DNA of 64,000 nt from Cryptomeria japonica (taxonomy: Eukaryota; Streptophyta; Pinopsida; Cupressales; Cupressaceae), in assembly GCF_030272615.1 (NCBI RefSeq), contig NC_081405.1, positions 315,830,041 through 315,894,040 of the forward strand, in the 5' to 3' direction. The notes below the pieces were generated by a model. It saw only the letters and a list, made by a program, of their open reading frames with translations. It was not told where the DNA came from and searched no databases. Of this stretch, positions 48,780 through 59,708 are shown piece after piece; positions within the stretch are counted from its first letter, which is position 1; every line of letters starts with the position of its first letter. A program made the translations under genes and the position numbers.

Positions 48780-49279
48780 ACTTATTTTATACAAACTATT
48801 TTCCCAAATTTATAGCTCACAAGTTTTAACTTTAAATTATTTTTCTCCTTATATGTGAGATGTGATGGACATTCACCATAAGTAAGAAAATGAGCAATGT
48901 TAGAATACCATTCATCTATAGTACTTAAAAACCACACTGTAGGGATATTTCCTTGGGAATCCTTCTCTAGAGGAACAATTCCTTCTGATTGGTTATCTGC
49001 CATTAACAGACACAAACCTTTACCTTAGAACAACTTGGTAGGTTGAATTTCCAAATCATATTCCTAAATCTTTGCTATCCAATTACCTCTTTTAGTTCCA
49101 AAATCTCATTGTGTCAAAATTGACTTGACTGCAGTATTTAGAACTAAACATATGACATGTGAATTAAGAATATAGAATAAAAAATGCTTCATGGCTTTGA
49201 CCAAAGCATAAGCATTCTTATCCATTTGAGAGTATTTAAGTTCACGAGTCTTGAGAGGACAACTCATGAATGCTATTGG
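48780..49279 (-). pseudogene. Gypsy RNase H (after RT)
   Basis: Minus strand. Continues from RT: PIAFMSCPLKTRELKYSQMD, KNAYALVKAMKHF, then GTKRGNWIAKI and EYDLEIQPTKLF with stops between. These match the gypsy RNase H and its connection to integrase. Then VWFLSTIDEWYSNIAHFLTY leads to the integrase. Confidence 0.8.
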
Positions 49280-50752
49280 TTACTCAAAACCTTTTGAATT
49301 CTTTGGAACTAGAATTGCAGAAAGAGTGTGATCTGAAGCATAGGTGTACATTATGAAATCTTTAGTATAATTAGGACATACCAATATTGGAGCTTGAACT
49401 ATGGCTTCTTTTATTTCTTCAAAACCTGCTTTCCCTTTTGGAGTCCAAGGAAAATACATCTTCCCTTTCATCATATTGACGATATGATGTGTTTTCTCAG
49501 CAAAATATGGTACAAACCTTCTTAAGAAGTTTATTTTGTCAAAGAAAGAGTGAACAACAGTCTTACTTGAAGGTAAAGATGAAATTTGAATAGCTTTAGC
49601 CCATTTAGGATCAATTTTGGTACCTTCCTTAGATACTATATGTCCAAGAAGTTTTCCCTTTTTAACCCCAAAAATTGACTTCTTAGGATTTAAAGAAATT
49701 CCATGTTCACGACATCTTTTCAAAACATCCACTAGATGAAAGAGATGATTTTCATGTTCTTTTAAGAAAATGGTTAAATCATCAAGATATACAACAAGGT
49801 ACCTTCCAATAATACCTCAAAAAGCCATATCCATAGCCCATTGGAAAGTTGCATCGCCATTAATCAAGCCAAAAGGCATCCTTCGATAAGAGAAAGTGCC
49901 CCAAAGAGTCGCGAAGGCGGTCTTATGTTGATCTTATTTATTGACCTCGATCTAATTATAATTCGAGAAACCATCAAGCTTAGAGAACATCTGTGAACTA
50001 GTAACTATCTACAAAAATTGATCCATCATTGGTAAAGGATAATTATCCTTCAGAGAAGATTGATTGAGATTACAAAAATCCAAATAAATGATAATTTCCC
50101 CATTCTTCTTTCTTACATGCACAATATTTGCAATCCAAGATGAGTGATGAATGGGAAATATTATTTTTGCATTCAACATCTTTTGAATTTTTGAAAATAT
50201 ACTACCTGATATCTTGGGATTGCACTGTCTTTATTTTTGTTTGAAAGGCTCTGACCTCGACTTGAGCAGAATATCATGTTTCACTTTTTTAGGCTTGAAA
50301 GATTTCAAATCACTATATGAATATGTAACAACTACTCCCTTTGAGTTGAGTTATGACTATTACCAATATTAACATATTTTGGATCACTTTCAGATCCGAT
50401 ATTGTATTTTCTCATAACCCATGGTGTCATCTGATGACAATTGTTGTTATTGCTTGACATACCTATAATGTTTATCAAATAACTTTTCCATTGACACCAG
50501 ACCTTTCAGAATCTTGTTTCCCTTCAATTGTAGGAAACCTTCATCATATGGGGAGTCATTACCTACACCAGAATCTGAGCAATTACTCCCATCAAAGTAC
50601 AAGTTATTGAAACCATCACTAGTTTCAAGGAAGTTCACAATATGCTTAGCATCATTAAATTTTTTCCAATGATCCCAGTTATCTAGAATACTTGGTCTAC
50701 AAATTAATTCAATAGAATAACCTTCTTGAGGAAAATCATTCTGAGGAATCAA
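49280..50752 (-). pseudogene. Gypsy reverse transcriptase with N-terminal linker
   Basis: Minus strand. Linker FPQEGYSIELICRPSILDNW, then GFLQLKGNKILKGLVSMEKL. RT motifs follow: PIHHSSWIANIVHVRKKNGE, DNYPLPMMDQ, MFSKLDGFSNYN, DQHKTAFATLWGTFSYRRMP-FGL and the catalytic YLDDLTIF. The connection is HGISLNPKKSIFGVKKGKLL and the RNase H start is YTYASDHTLSAIL. Stops include plus-strand positions 49952-49954 (TAG after YN), 49817-49819 (TGA after AF) and 49280-49282 (TAA after FE), each at a normally Gln or Arg position. Confidence 0.9.
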
Positions 50753-50759
50753 AAGAGTT

Positions 50760-51147
50760 GCTAACTAAGCAAGTCAATTGGCTCTAGAATTAAACTCGAC
50801 ACCACCGATATATTGAAGGAATCAAAATTCTCAATATTTTCCCAAACTAAATTATGGTACTATTTCAACTTCTCATTTCAAGTTTGGTAAATATTCCTAA
50901 TTTGGCAAACTACTAATTCAACATCTCCCTGTGCATGTAGATTCTTAATACCTTTCTTTTGAGCCATTTCTATACCTAGGAACAAAGACTCATACTCTAT
51001 AGTGTTATTAGTATTTGAAAACTGAAGCTTGGAAGAATATGGAGTTATTTCACCTTGGGGAGAAATGAGAACTATACCTACACCAGAACTGTCAACAGTA
51101 CAACTACCATCAAACTCCATTAACCATATTTGATTATCACTATTCAC
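50760..51147 (-). pseudogene. Extra RNase H domain between protease and RT
   Basis: Minus strand. WLMEFDGSCTVDSSGVGIVL (catalytic Asp), NTIEYESLFLGIEMAQKKG (Glu) and LHAQGDVELVVCQIRNIY (Asp) match the RVT_3-type RNase H fold. The C-terminal NSRAN-LA piece is one frame over near 50795, so a frameshift lies in between. This is separate from the usual gypsy RNase H after RT. Dual RNase H domains are known in plant Tat-related gypsy elements. Confidence 0.75.
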
Positions 51148-51156
51148 ACTAGAAGA

Positions 51157-51986
51157 CTATGAGTGAAAAACTTCATCATTAGAAGAAATTGACATAAGTT
51201 CTGAATTTTCAAGAGAAGGAGAAATAGACATAAAACATCCAGATGACAAACTGTCTCTATTACTAGAAGACTCAGATGTCTCACAACTTGAAACTTTGAC
51301 CCAATCTTCAGCAAATTCAGAAACTTCATCAATATGAAGATAGTAATTTCCCATTCCAGATGACTCAAATAAAATTTGGGCTTTTTGATCATCTGATTTC
51401 ATTACTGAAAATTTAACTTCCTTCTCAAGAAGTAATATTTGCATTTCAGTTTTAACAGGTATCCTAGCCTCTGACCAATCCATGTTAATTTCACCTCCAA
51501 CATCCTTACAAAAATTTCTTCCCAGAAGCATACCATAGGAGGCTAGAACATCAAATACTAAGATAGTTATCTTGATCCTCTTATCGAGATATGTAGTGAA
51601 AGAAAATTGAGTGTCTTTGATTTGACCAATCAAAGGTACTTGTTTGCTTTCCATTGAAAAACATTTACCAACTGTCTTGGTAAGGGTAATTCCTAAGGCA
51701 TTAACCACCTTAGCAGGGATTACATTATCTGAGGCTCCAGAATCTATCACACAGTTGCTAAGTTTATACTCTTTTATAAGAAGAGAAATATAAAAGGGTT
51801 CAATTCTACTAGACATAGTAGATGGGACAACAACTAAGTTATTCTGAGATGCTAAAGAAACATGGGCAATTTCCTTTTCTTTAACAAATTTAGCTAACCT
51901 ATCAAATTGTTCAGGATTAGCCTTAAGATATTCAACTTCTAACATTTGGATTTTTGTTTTCTTTGCATGATCAATAATATCAAAAG
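51157..51986 (-). pseudogene. Gypsy aspartic protease
   Basis: Minus strand. NCVIDSGASDNVIPAKVVNA carries the D-S-G-A active site and VFDVLASYGMLLGRNFCKDV is the second conserved element, followed by WSEARIPVKTE. A Ser-rich acidic extension leads to TAG at 51159-51157, after which the same frame continues into the RNase H-like domain. The N-terminal linker FDRLAKFVKEKEIAH joins gag across the solo LTR. Confidence 0.85.
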
Positions 51987-51991
51987 GTTGG

Positions 51992-52765
51992 TGTATATAG
52001 TGAAAAGTGATGATAATAAGCTATCGTAAAACCTCAAAGATTCAACCACAAAAAATCTAAATCCTACAATGAAACATTCACCAACACCAATATAGATACC
52101 TAAGATCATGTAAATTAACACAATAAAACAATATTACCATTCACATGTCAAGTAGGGTTTCAATCTCCACTGTCTCCTATCTCCATTGATCTTGTTTGAT
52201 ATATTTGCTCTCAGATTTTATATGTGCACACAATCTCAACAAAGAATGGATTGTGGTTGTGATGTCACTTGATCACAAAAAAGATTGATTGCATAAGGTG
52301 ATTAGACGCATTAGTTAGTTAGCTGGATTGATTAGGTTTTATAATGAAGGAGACTAACCTCTTATATAGAAGACACTTTAGGAAATGGAGGGATAAGATT
52401 AAAAGTTGACGAGGATAAATGGCTAGCTAGGATTAAAGGGTAGGTAGAAGAAATAATAAAATGATAAGAGGGTAGGTAGAGGAAAATTAAAAGATAAATG
52501 ACACGAGTCATTGAAGGGAAAAAGCTAATGAATTCATTAATAAATAAAGATTTATTTAATTAGTAGAGGAAGTGGGATCAATATTTAGGAAAAGGACAAT
52601 ATAAATAAATAAAAGTATTTATTTAAATGAGGAAAGACTTAGAAGAGGATTAATGAATTAATTAAATAAATAAGAATTTATTTAATTAATAGAAGACTTA
52701 GGATAAAATAATTAAATAAATAAAATATTTATTTTAATTAGACAGGACAATTTTAGGTGTAAACA
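51992..52765 (-). mobile_element. Solo LTR, 774 bp, TSD GTTGG
   Basis: On the minus strand it begins TGTTTACACCTAAAATTGTC and ends ...CACTATATACA. The exact 5-bp repeat GTTGG flanks it (51987-51991 and 52766-52770). It splits the gag-protease reading of the gypsy element. Only one LTR is present, so the rest was probably lost by LTR-LTR recombination. It is rich in TTATTTAATT-type tracts. Confidence 0.92.
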
Positions 52766-52770
52766 GTTGG

Positions 52771-54170
52771 TATTGCAAATTAGGTGGGGAAGTAAACACA
52801 TCACTAACAAGTTTATAATTGACTAATACATTCTTTGACACATTAGACGAAGACAAGTCAGGTGTACTTACTTGATTATTAGTAGTTGAATCTATAGGTA
52901 AAGTAGGCAAATGAGTAGCTCTCTTTGCAAGAGTTACCGACAACTGAGGTGTACTCTTTGCTTTAATTTTATCACCAGACTATTGATCAGGCTGATTTGG
53001 AACTTGTGAACAAGTGAAGACTGCAAATTCTTCACTCTCACGTTCTATTTCAGCTTCCTGGTATTGCAAAAACTAGATACTAGAGTCGCTAGATAATTCT
53101 TCTTCATCCTTTTGAATAGAATTAACTATGTCTTCAAGTGGAAGATCTTCAATCATATATTCACCTTTCTTTGCCTCATAGTACCCCACTAAAGCATTAA
53201 CAAGAGGTCTCTCAATAGCCAATCTCTTGGGAGGAGGAGGCAACTTGTTCTGATTTCTAGCAGCATAGCTAGAAGCATTATTTGGGTAGGTCCTTTGTGA
53301 AACATATTTGTATGGGGTAGGAAAAGATGTCCGAGAAATCTTCTTTTTAAAAGCAAGAACCTTATTTGCAAGTCTTTGCACCATAGAATCAGTAGTACAT
53401 GCAAAACAGAAACTTGAAACTTCTAGAGTGGAAAAAATTACTTTGGTTTTATTAGGATCTTTCTTAATCTTTCTAGCTAAGATTAAGTGGTCTTCCATAT
53501 CCACTTCTTGAGTTTGAGCTACTGACACATTTGTTGGAGGTGTTCTCCTGAATAAGAAGCTAACTTCTGGCAATTGTGCATTTATAAAGAAACATTTTAA
53601 ATTTTCTTTAGTAGGAATTCGATTCTTCAAAGTATTAATGTTAGTTACAAAATCTCTCATGGGCTCATGTGATTCTTTTCTCATGGAAGTCAACTGAACC
53701 AAAAGAGAACATGCGTCTTCTACTAGCTTAAAACATGCTTCAAATTAAGTCTTAAGCACATCCCAAGTTGTAATTGTTTGAGGTGCCAGGTGATAGAACC
53801 AATCTATAGCAACACCTTAAAGAGTCTCAACAAAAAGACGTATAGCTACATCTTCATATTCCAGACCAAGAATCTCACATGCAATATGGAATGATGCAAT
53901 ATGTTCATTTGGGTGTTGCTTACCATCCCCAAAGAATTTAGGAATATTTTTCCTCGACCCTTGTGGAAGAGAATGAAGAGGTGGGGTTAAATTTAGAGGA
54001 CCAAAATTTTATCCCCTTGGTCCTTATGCAGCCATAAAAATAGGTTGTACTGATTGAAAAAGAGGAATCAGAAACCTTGATACTTGAGGAAATATCAAAG
54101 GTCTTGGTGCACTTGGAGCCTCACTGAGAATAAGAGATCTCTGCCTTGTAGGTGGAAAACTCCTTGTTCT
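52771..54170 (-). pseudogene. Gypsy gag
   Basis: Minus strand. IPKFFGDGKQHPNEHIASFH, then GVAIDWFYHLAPQTITTWD and FEACFKLVEDACSLLVQLTS are the Ty3-type gag (Retrotrans_gag) pattern. Downstream are basic Pro-rich segments (LPPPPKRLAIERPLVNALVG). The longest open stretch is 53702-53073. Stops before and after it are mostly TAA/TAG at Gln-like positions. The continuation into protease is broken by the solo LTR at 51992-52765. I see no clear CCHC knuckle. Confidence 0.8.
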
Positions 54171-55721
54171 CTAAAGGGAATAACTTGCGTGCACATATAA
54201 GTAATCTAATGTGAGGCCCTACCCCGACTCATCCCGATATTTTCTGTTATTTTCATATTGAGACTATTATGGATGCTTTATTTTATGCATTATGGATTTA
54301 GAACCTATATGATTACATGATTTGGATCACATTGACGTATATTGATGCTTCATTTTATGCATTATGATTATGAAACTTTATATGTTGCTAGAATAGAATT
54401 ATTTTGAAATGATGTATGTCAATATTGGATTTGCAGGACTTCATTTTGATGATAGAAATAGGTTGCTTATTATATGAATGGTTCAATTTTGAGGATTATG
54501 ATAATTGCTTATGTGGAATCAAATTTGAATGTATGAGATATTGAATTATTATTGTCAAATGTATGAGTGTTTGATGTGTAATGGAATTCATATGTTTAAT
54601 TATATATATTTGTGATTATTTGGAGTTACTAATGTGTTAATTGAGATACGCAGGAAAATTATCCATGTGACCATGGAAATAATATGGAGAACCAAACCTA
54701 GACCTATGTACGTTTGTTAAGTCAGGGGTTGTCTATTTGGAGAGACAACACCCTGTTTGTATTGTATTTTATTTGTGAAAGTAAATGATGCATGTGTGTT
54801 AAATTGATTTTATTTAATTGTGTAAACCTACAAGAGACAAATTCCATGTGTGAATTTTATATTGTATTTTATTGTGTCACTTGACACATGTGTTGATTAG
54901 TGTCATTGATTTTGACTTGTCTCTTGGAGGGAGTTTTGTTTCTACCAAATCCATTCAAACACATGAGTGTGGTCCCCAATTTGCCTTGGGTAGGGAGTCT
55001 TGGGAGTGGTCAACTCAGGTTTGACCCGTAGGTTAACTTTAGTTGGGTTTCTAAGGGGTCAAATGGACTGCTAGGGTCAGTTTTAGGGCTTTTCCAAAGG
55101 TCCAAAGGGTATACCTATGGGTTAGGGGTATTTTTAAACATGTGACTACTCCCATTTGACTGTTTAGTCACCTCAAAAAGTGGTTTTCCCAAGGTGAGCG
55201 AAAATTCAACTTAGAAGGTTCCTCCTACGATAGACAACCTTCCCTTTTGGTGTCAAACTCTCTTCCCCATCCTCTCTCACCTTTTCCCTTTCCAGTTTTA
55301 GCAACATGTAAGAGGTTGGGAAGAACAACCAATGGGAACTCTCACCTTACCCAAGGGGTTGGGAAGTGTGAGAGAGGCCTACTTAGGCAAGGATTAGGGA
55401 CTTAGTGAGTAATCACCCACTCTCCATTGTTGGAGATAATGCAATTTTGAAAATTAGTTGTAGGATAGAATTTTTGGTGAAGTATTGGTGAAGAGTTTGT
55501 GTGGATTTGGGTTGCTCATCCCCAACTAAGTCTATCATACCTTTTGGCAGATTAAGGTTGGTTTTACTTCATTTTAGTTATGTTGGTTATGTTGTTTTGA
55601 AAGAAAGAAATGCTTGTATGAGAAGATGTGTATATGTAATTTGTTTTGTAGGAGAAAAATGTAAATTTTCTTTCCCTTGTTCTTTTTGTTATGTGTTCTT
55701 GTTTTGGGAGTGTCCAAGGCC

Positions 55722-55743
55722 TCCTACTCTTGGGAGAGTAGGA
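55722..55743. other. Perfect 9-bp hairpin
   Basis: TCCTACTCT-TGGG-AGAGTAGGA, inside the 4.27-kb element. Confidence 0.7.
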
Positions 55744-57015
55744 TGGTCTTGGGGTGGAAGAAGTATGACAGCCTTGGGTGAGAGGCTCTCCTTATGGAGA
55801 GTGATCTCAAGGGTGTCCTTTGTGACCCTTGCTGCATAGCCTTGTGTATGCATTTGTGGGTCATAAGGGGAGAAGATATGGCTTTTATGCCTTTGGGGGG
55901 CATAAGGGTGTGGAAATGAATTTGTTGTATTTTGATTTGCCATGAGGTGGCTTGAGTTGTATTATGCTTGCAGTCTCCCCAATGGTATTTGGTCCACTTC
56001 CACCCATGGAAAGATCATCACAAGTTGTGGTGAGAGTGTAGCTTGGGATGGGAAAATGCATGTTGAGTGTTTTCCCTATGTTTGTTGTGTTTGTTTGTGA
56101 CCCATCTAGTGCTTGGTTCTCCAAGCTCGGGGGTGGCTTCTAGTAAGCCTAGGCTTGGAGGTGAGCTCTCCATGGTCAAGTTGTATTTTATTGCAGGTTG
56201 CTTGGGATGGGAAAGAAAAGATGAAGAGATTTGTTGCTATTTTTGAGTTGCAGAAAAGTTCCAATGAAAAATGTATTTATTTTGTAGCTAAAACAAAAAA
56301 AGGGCCATTATTGTATTTATTTTCCAAAAGCAAGGAAATGTATGTATTTATTTTGTTCATACTCCTATGGAAAGGAGAATTCTAGTTGGGTTTTCAATCC
56401 CACTTGTAATAATATTTACTTTGTATTTTAATATGCTTAAAGAAATGTATTTCATCAATTTGGTTAGTTCTACAAAAAAAGAAGAAACATGTCTATATTT
56501 GGGATTAAATTCCTATTGCTATTGAAATAATATATGTTGCATTTATGTTTATTCAACAAATAAAAGTTCATTTTATCCCCTTTGCAAAATGGAAATAGTC
56601 TCACATTAGATTCTGGTTTTATTTATGCTGCTGCAATTAAATTAAATCTGTTATTTATTCTTTCATTTAATGTAGAAAATAAATCCTATAGTAGTAGCCT
56701 ATTTTATAAAAAAAAAAAGGGTTAGCATCTAGATTTAGTTTTATTGTTATACCAGAAAATATTACATTTAAGTTGCTGTTTTATGTGCACTCTTTTTATG
56801 TTAGTTACAGAATATAAAATACTCTTCTTTTTTTTGCCTTTTAGAAAACAAAAAAAATAAAAATATTATTTCACTATTATCATGCTGTAAATGATCATGT
56901 TAATTTTTGCATGTAAAAATAAATTAACCAGAAAGGAAACTTATAGTTTGGCTAAGAGTGTTATTGAATTTTTATATGTACCTATATTTGTGTATAAATA
57001 TATGTAAATATATAT

Positions 57016-57017
<2 letters not shown>

Positions 57018-57055
<38 letters not shown>

Positions 57056-57109
57056 TTAAATATTATATGCTGGAAAAACCTTATATAAATAAAATAAAAT
57101 GAAACAGAG

Positions 57110-57158
<49 letters not shown>
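57018..57158. repeat. Inverted (AC)n / (TG)n pair
   Basis: (AC) runs from 57018 to 57054 and (TG) from 57119 to 57158. The flanks extend the match (TTAACACA and TGTGTTAA). Together they can form a stem of about 40 bp around a 64-nt loop. Confidence 0.9.
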
Positions 57159-57161
<3 letters not shown>

Positions 57162-57275
57162 AAAGTTTTTTTTTTTTTTTAAAAAAGGGGTAAATGCAAA
57201 AAAAAACTTCACCAGCGGGTTGTGGAGAGAGCCGAACCCCTGTGTTATGCACAAAGGATGGCACAGCCCATGTTG

Positions 57276-57438
57276 CCACTGTGGCTACCCATAGTGGATG
57301 GCTCGGCGCCGCCACTGTGGGCAACCACAGTGGTCGGCACCGGGTCCCCCACTGTGGGCAACCACAGTGGTAGGGCTCTCGGCCGCCACTGTGGGACCCA
57401 TAGTGGCCGGTGCTCAGCTGCACTGTGGTTAAACACAG
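57276..57438. repeat. CCACTGTGG..CCACAGTGG palindrome array
   Basis: Copies at 57276-57297, 57312-57333 (perfect, loop GCAA), 57349-57370 (perfect, loop GCAA), 57386-57406 and a partial one at 57421-57438, spaced about 36 bp. GC-rich in an AT-rich element. Confidence 0.9.
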
Positions 57439-57629
57439 AGACACTTGGGGGAAACCCTGCCTGCCGTTTACCGTTCCGCTGCTCGGTCTCCTCCGCCCCT
57501 CCCCCTTCGGCTCCGCCATGAAACAAAACCCAGACTGCTGCTCACACACCCACACACACACACACAAAAAAAAAAGGGGAATTACACTCACACACAACAC
57601 ACACAAAAAAAAAGGATTATCACACACAT

Positions 57630-57656
57630 GCCCTAACCCTAATTTCGGGTTAGGGC
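57630..57656. other. Perfect 10-bp palindrome with telomere-like core
   Basis: GCCCTAACCC-7-GGGTTAGGGC. The arms contain CCCTAA/TTAGGG words, but this is two units only and not a telomere array. Confidence 0.75.
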
Positions 57657-58486
57657 AAAACACAAATAGGAAGAAAAAAAAAGTATGTGTGAGGTAAAAG
57701 GAAGAGATTAGGGTTAGGACTTTCCTTTTTAAAAAAAACAAAGATTAAAATAATAGAAATAAGTGGGGGGGAAATACCCATTCAAAATTTGAAATAGGGT
57801 TTTCACCACCCAACTTAGTATTATGTAATGTTTTCTTTTGGGTTGTAATATAGAACTTAGCAACCATCTTATATATATAAATATATATACTAGGTGCATA
57901 TTTACCTATAGTCACATATATTTATATGTTTCTTTTTTTTGTTCCTATATATTTATATGAACTATTAATGTCTATTCTTTTTAGATTATTATATTTGAGT
58001 GCATATTTATAATGGATGCAATAAAATTAGATTCTTTGGAGATTGACCCCTTGGGAGAATAGTGACCTAATTGTAAGTCGAGATGCCCCTTTAGATTTTA
58101 ATTTTATAAGATATTATAATTAATGGTAATTTGCTTAATAGGTTTAATTAATCTAAGAGCTAGGGCAAATTAATTTAGACCCTAGAAAATTAAAGAACTA
58201 TATGAGATTATTAATATCCCCTATCAATTAATTTTGAGATTATTTGCTAAGTGAGTTTAATTATTTATTAATGGAAGATAATATTAATTCTGTTGGAGAA
58301 TTATGATCCCGCTTTTAACTTAGATGGTTTTTCACCAAATTGGTTTAGTTATTATAATCACTCAAACATAGTTAAGACTAAACTAGTTTTGCATTATTTT
58401 AATAAGTTAGTTGTACTAGGTTAAGTATTTAAAAAAAAAAAAAAAAAAATTCCGTTTGTGCCCAAAAGTTTGGACATGACATCTAA

Positions 58487-58629
58487 ATGATGTTTTTCTA
58501 AGAATTCAAAGATAGGATCAACAACATCTTGATTTATATGCCCTCGAGTATAACTTTGTCTGGCCAGATAGAAACTGGTTGGAGCTCATGTCTCTAGCAA
58601 AGTTGCCAAAAAACTGTTGGGTGCCATTT
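58487..58629 (-). other. Gypsy leader and primer binding site
   Basis: On the minus strand, three bases after the LTR end, TGGCACCCAACAG (58626-58614) is the PBS candidate. TTTTTTGGCAACTTTGCTAGAGACATG follows, similar to the leader I associate with Tat-type plant gypsy elements. The leader continues left of the 4.27-kb insertion at 54171-54204. The tRNA is not assigned. Confidence 0.55.
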
Positions 58630-59517
58630 TGTAAACTGATGAAGGTTCACAAAATGTGTGTTTCATGATGACAAACATAATGATATCTCTCAAAAGACAA
58701 GATATAACCCCTCCTAATTATAAGCGAAGACTCCCCCTTTCTATTGCAATTACTTTCTATTTTTCCTACCCGCTAACTTTACACTTATCCAAGGTACAAT
58801 AACAACTTAGTCCTCTTCTTTCAAAACTAGTTATATCTAATTCTCTTTTTAGAATAGATTCTTTCTCTAAATGACTTAAAACTTGCAATAATATTAGCTA
58901 ATTTACTTCGGAAGTAAAGTGTCTATGAAAGAACAAAGTCTTCTGTTACTTCCCTTTTTCTGAAAAATGACTTAGGGATGGGAGTTAGCACACTTAGGAA
59001 CACGAAGATTCCTTCAATGTACCAAAACTCCTATCAACAAGTGTAACACAAATATAATATCATATAAAAGACTCACAAATATATTGAAAGATATTCTACT
59101 CTAACCATATAGTTTGTATAGCACAAAGACTCTACTTTCAATCTTCTAAATATAATTTTTAGAGATAATTTGTAAAAGATCAAAGACTTAAAGCAATTCC
59201 TCCCTTAACCAATTTCCAATTCTTGAAAATTCAAAGTAACTCAAAGATTACTTGTAAAGACTCAAAATACTTTCAATTTTTAACACAAAGACTATATCCA
59301 GTTTTAATGATTCGTGAAAATATGACACCAATGACATAAGAACATTCATATCATATAAAATATTGAACTTAAAACAAATTTTGAATGCCAAGCTTCTCTC
59401 TTTCTTGATTAAATTGCAAATTTACAAAATGAACACCAAGTCTCAATTTTCTTTTCACTTTGGCAGAGTTTTTTTGCATAAACAAAGATGGAAAAAAGAT
59501 CCTTATTACAATAAAAA

Positions 59518-59540
59518 CCCTCATATATATAGTAGAGGGG
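59518..59540 (-). promoter_or_regulatory. TATA-like sequence of 5' LTR
   Basis: On the minus strand CCCCTCTAC then TATATATATGAGGG and TTTTTATTGTAATAAGGATC. It sits about 890 bp from the LTR end, a plausible start of R. The same layout (TATATAT, GAG/GGG, TTTTTGTAATA) is at 6734-6770. The promoter role is inferred. Confidence 0.5.
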
Positions 59541-59708
59541 TGTAGCATGAAAATAAGAAATTATAACTAATTCTATGACTAAGTCAAAAGAAGAGTTCGA
59601 TTTAACTTAGGACTTGTGCACTCAACATGTGTACATATGCAGTTACAAAATGAAACCCGAGGTATCAATAGACATAATAAAATGCCACTGGAAAAAATAG
59701 AGAAATGA

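Larger units (their letters stand above)
54210..58481 (+). mobile_element. 4.27-kb TG...CA element, probable giant solo LTR, TSD TCTAA
   Basis: Starts TGTGAGGCCCTACCCCGACT and ends AAGTTTGGACATGACA, flanked by exact TCTAA (54205-54209 and 58482-58486). No internal LTR pair or retroelement domain is found, so a solo LTR is the simplest reading; strand is chosen from the TGTGAGGCCC start but TGTCATGTCC would also fit on the minus strand. It contains hairpins, dinucleotide runs, a C/G-rich palindrome array and a poly(A) run at 58431-58449. Frames at 55501-55839 (plus) and 56941-57741 (minus) show no domain and partly translate simple repeats. Confidence 0.8.

Noticed and set aside
55501-55839. 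112-codon ORF in the 4.27-kb element
   Set aside because: No recognisable domain, lies in a TSD-flanked non-coding element and crosses a perfect hairpin.
57276-57438. Regularly spaced palindromes as a CRISPR array
   Set aside because: Spacers are too short, repeats diverge, no cas genes, and the setting is a eukaryotic transposable element.
57630-57656. Telomere-like CCCTAA as an interstitial telomere
   Set aside because: Only two units per arm in a palindrome.
56941-57741. 266-codon minus-strand ORF with Cys/Val and Thr/His runs
   Set aside because: Runs are (AC)n and (TG)n; the middle translates the CCACTGTGG array. No domain.
54210-58481. Complete small LTR element with two LTRs
   Set aside because: The start sequence TGTGAGGCCC is not repeated internally or near the right end.
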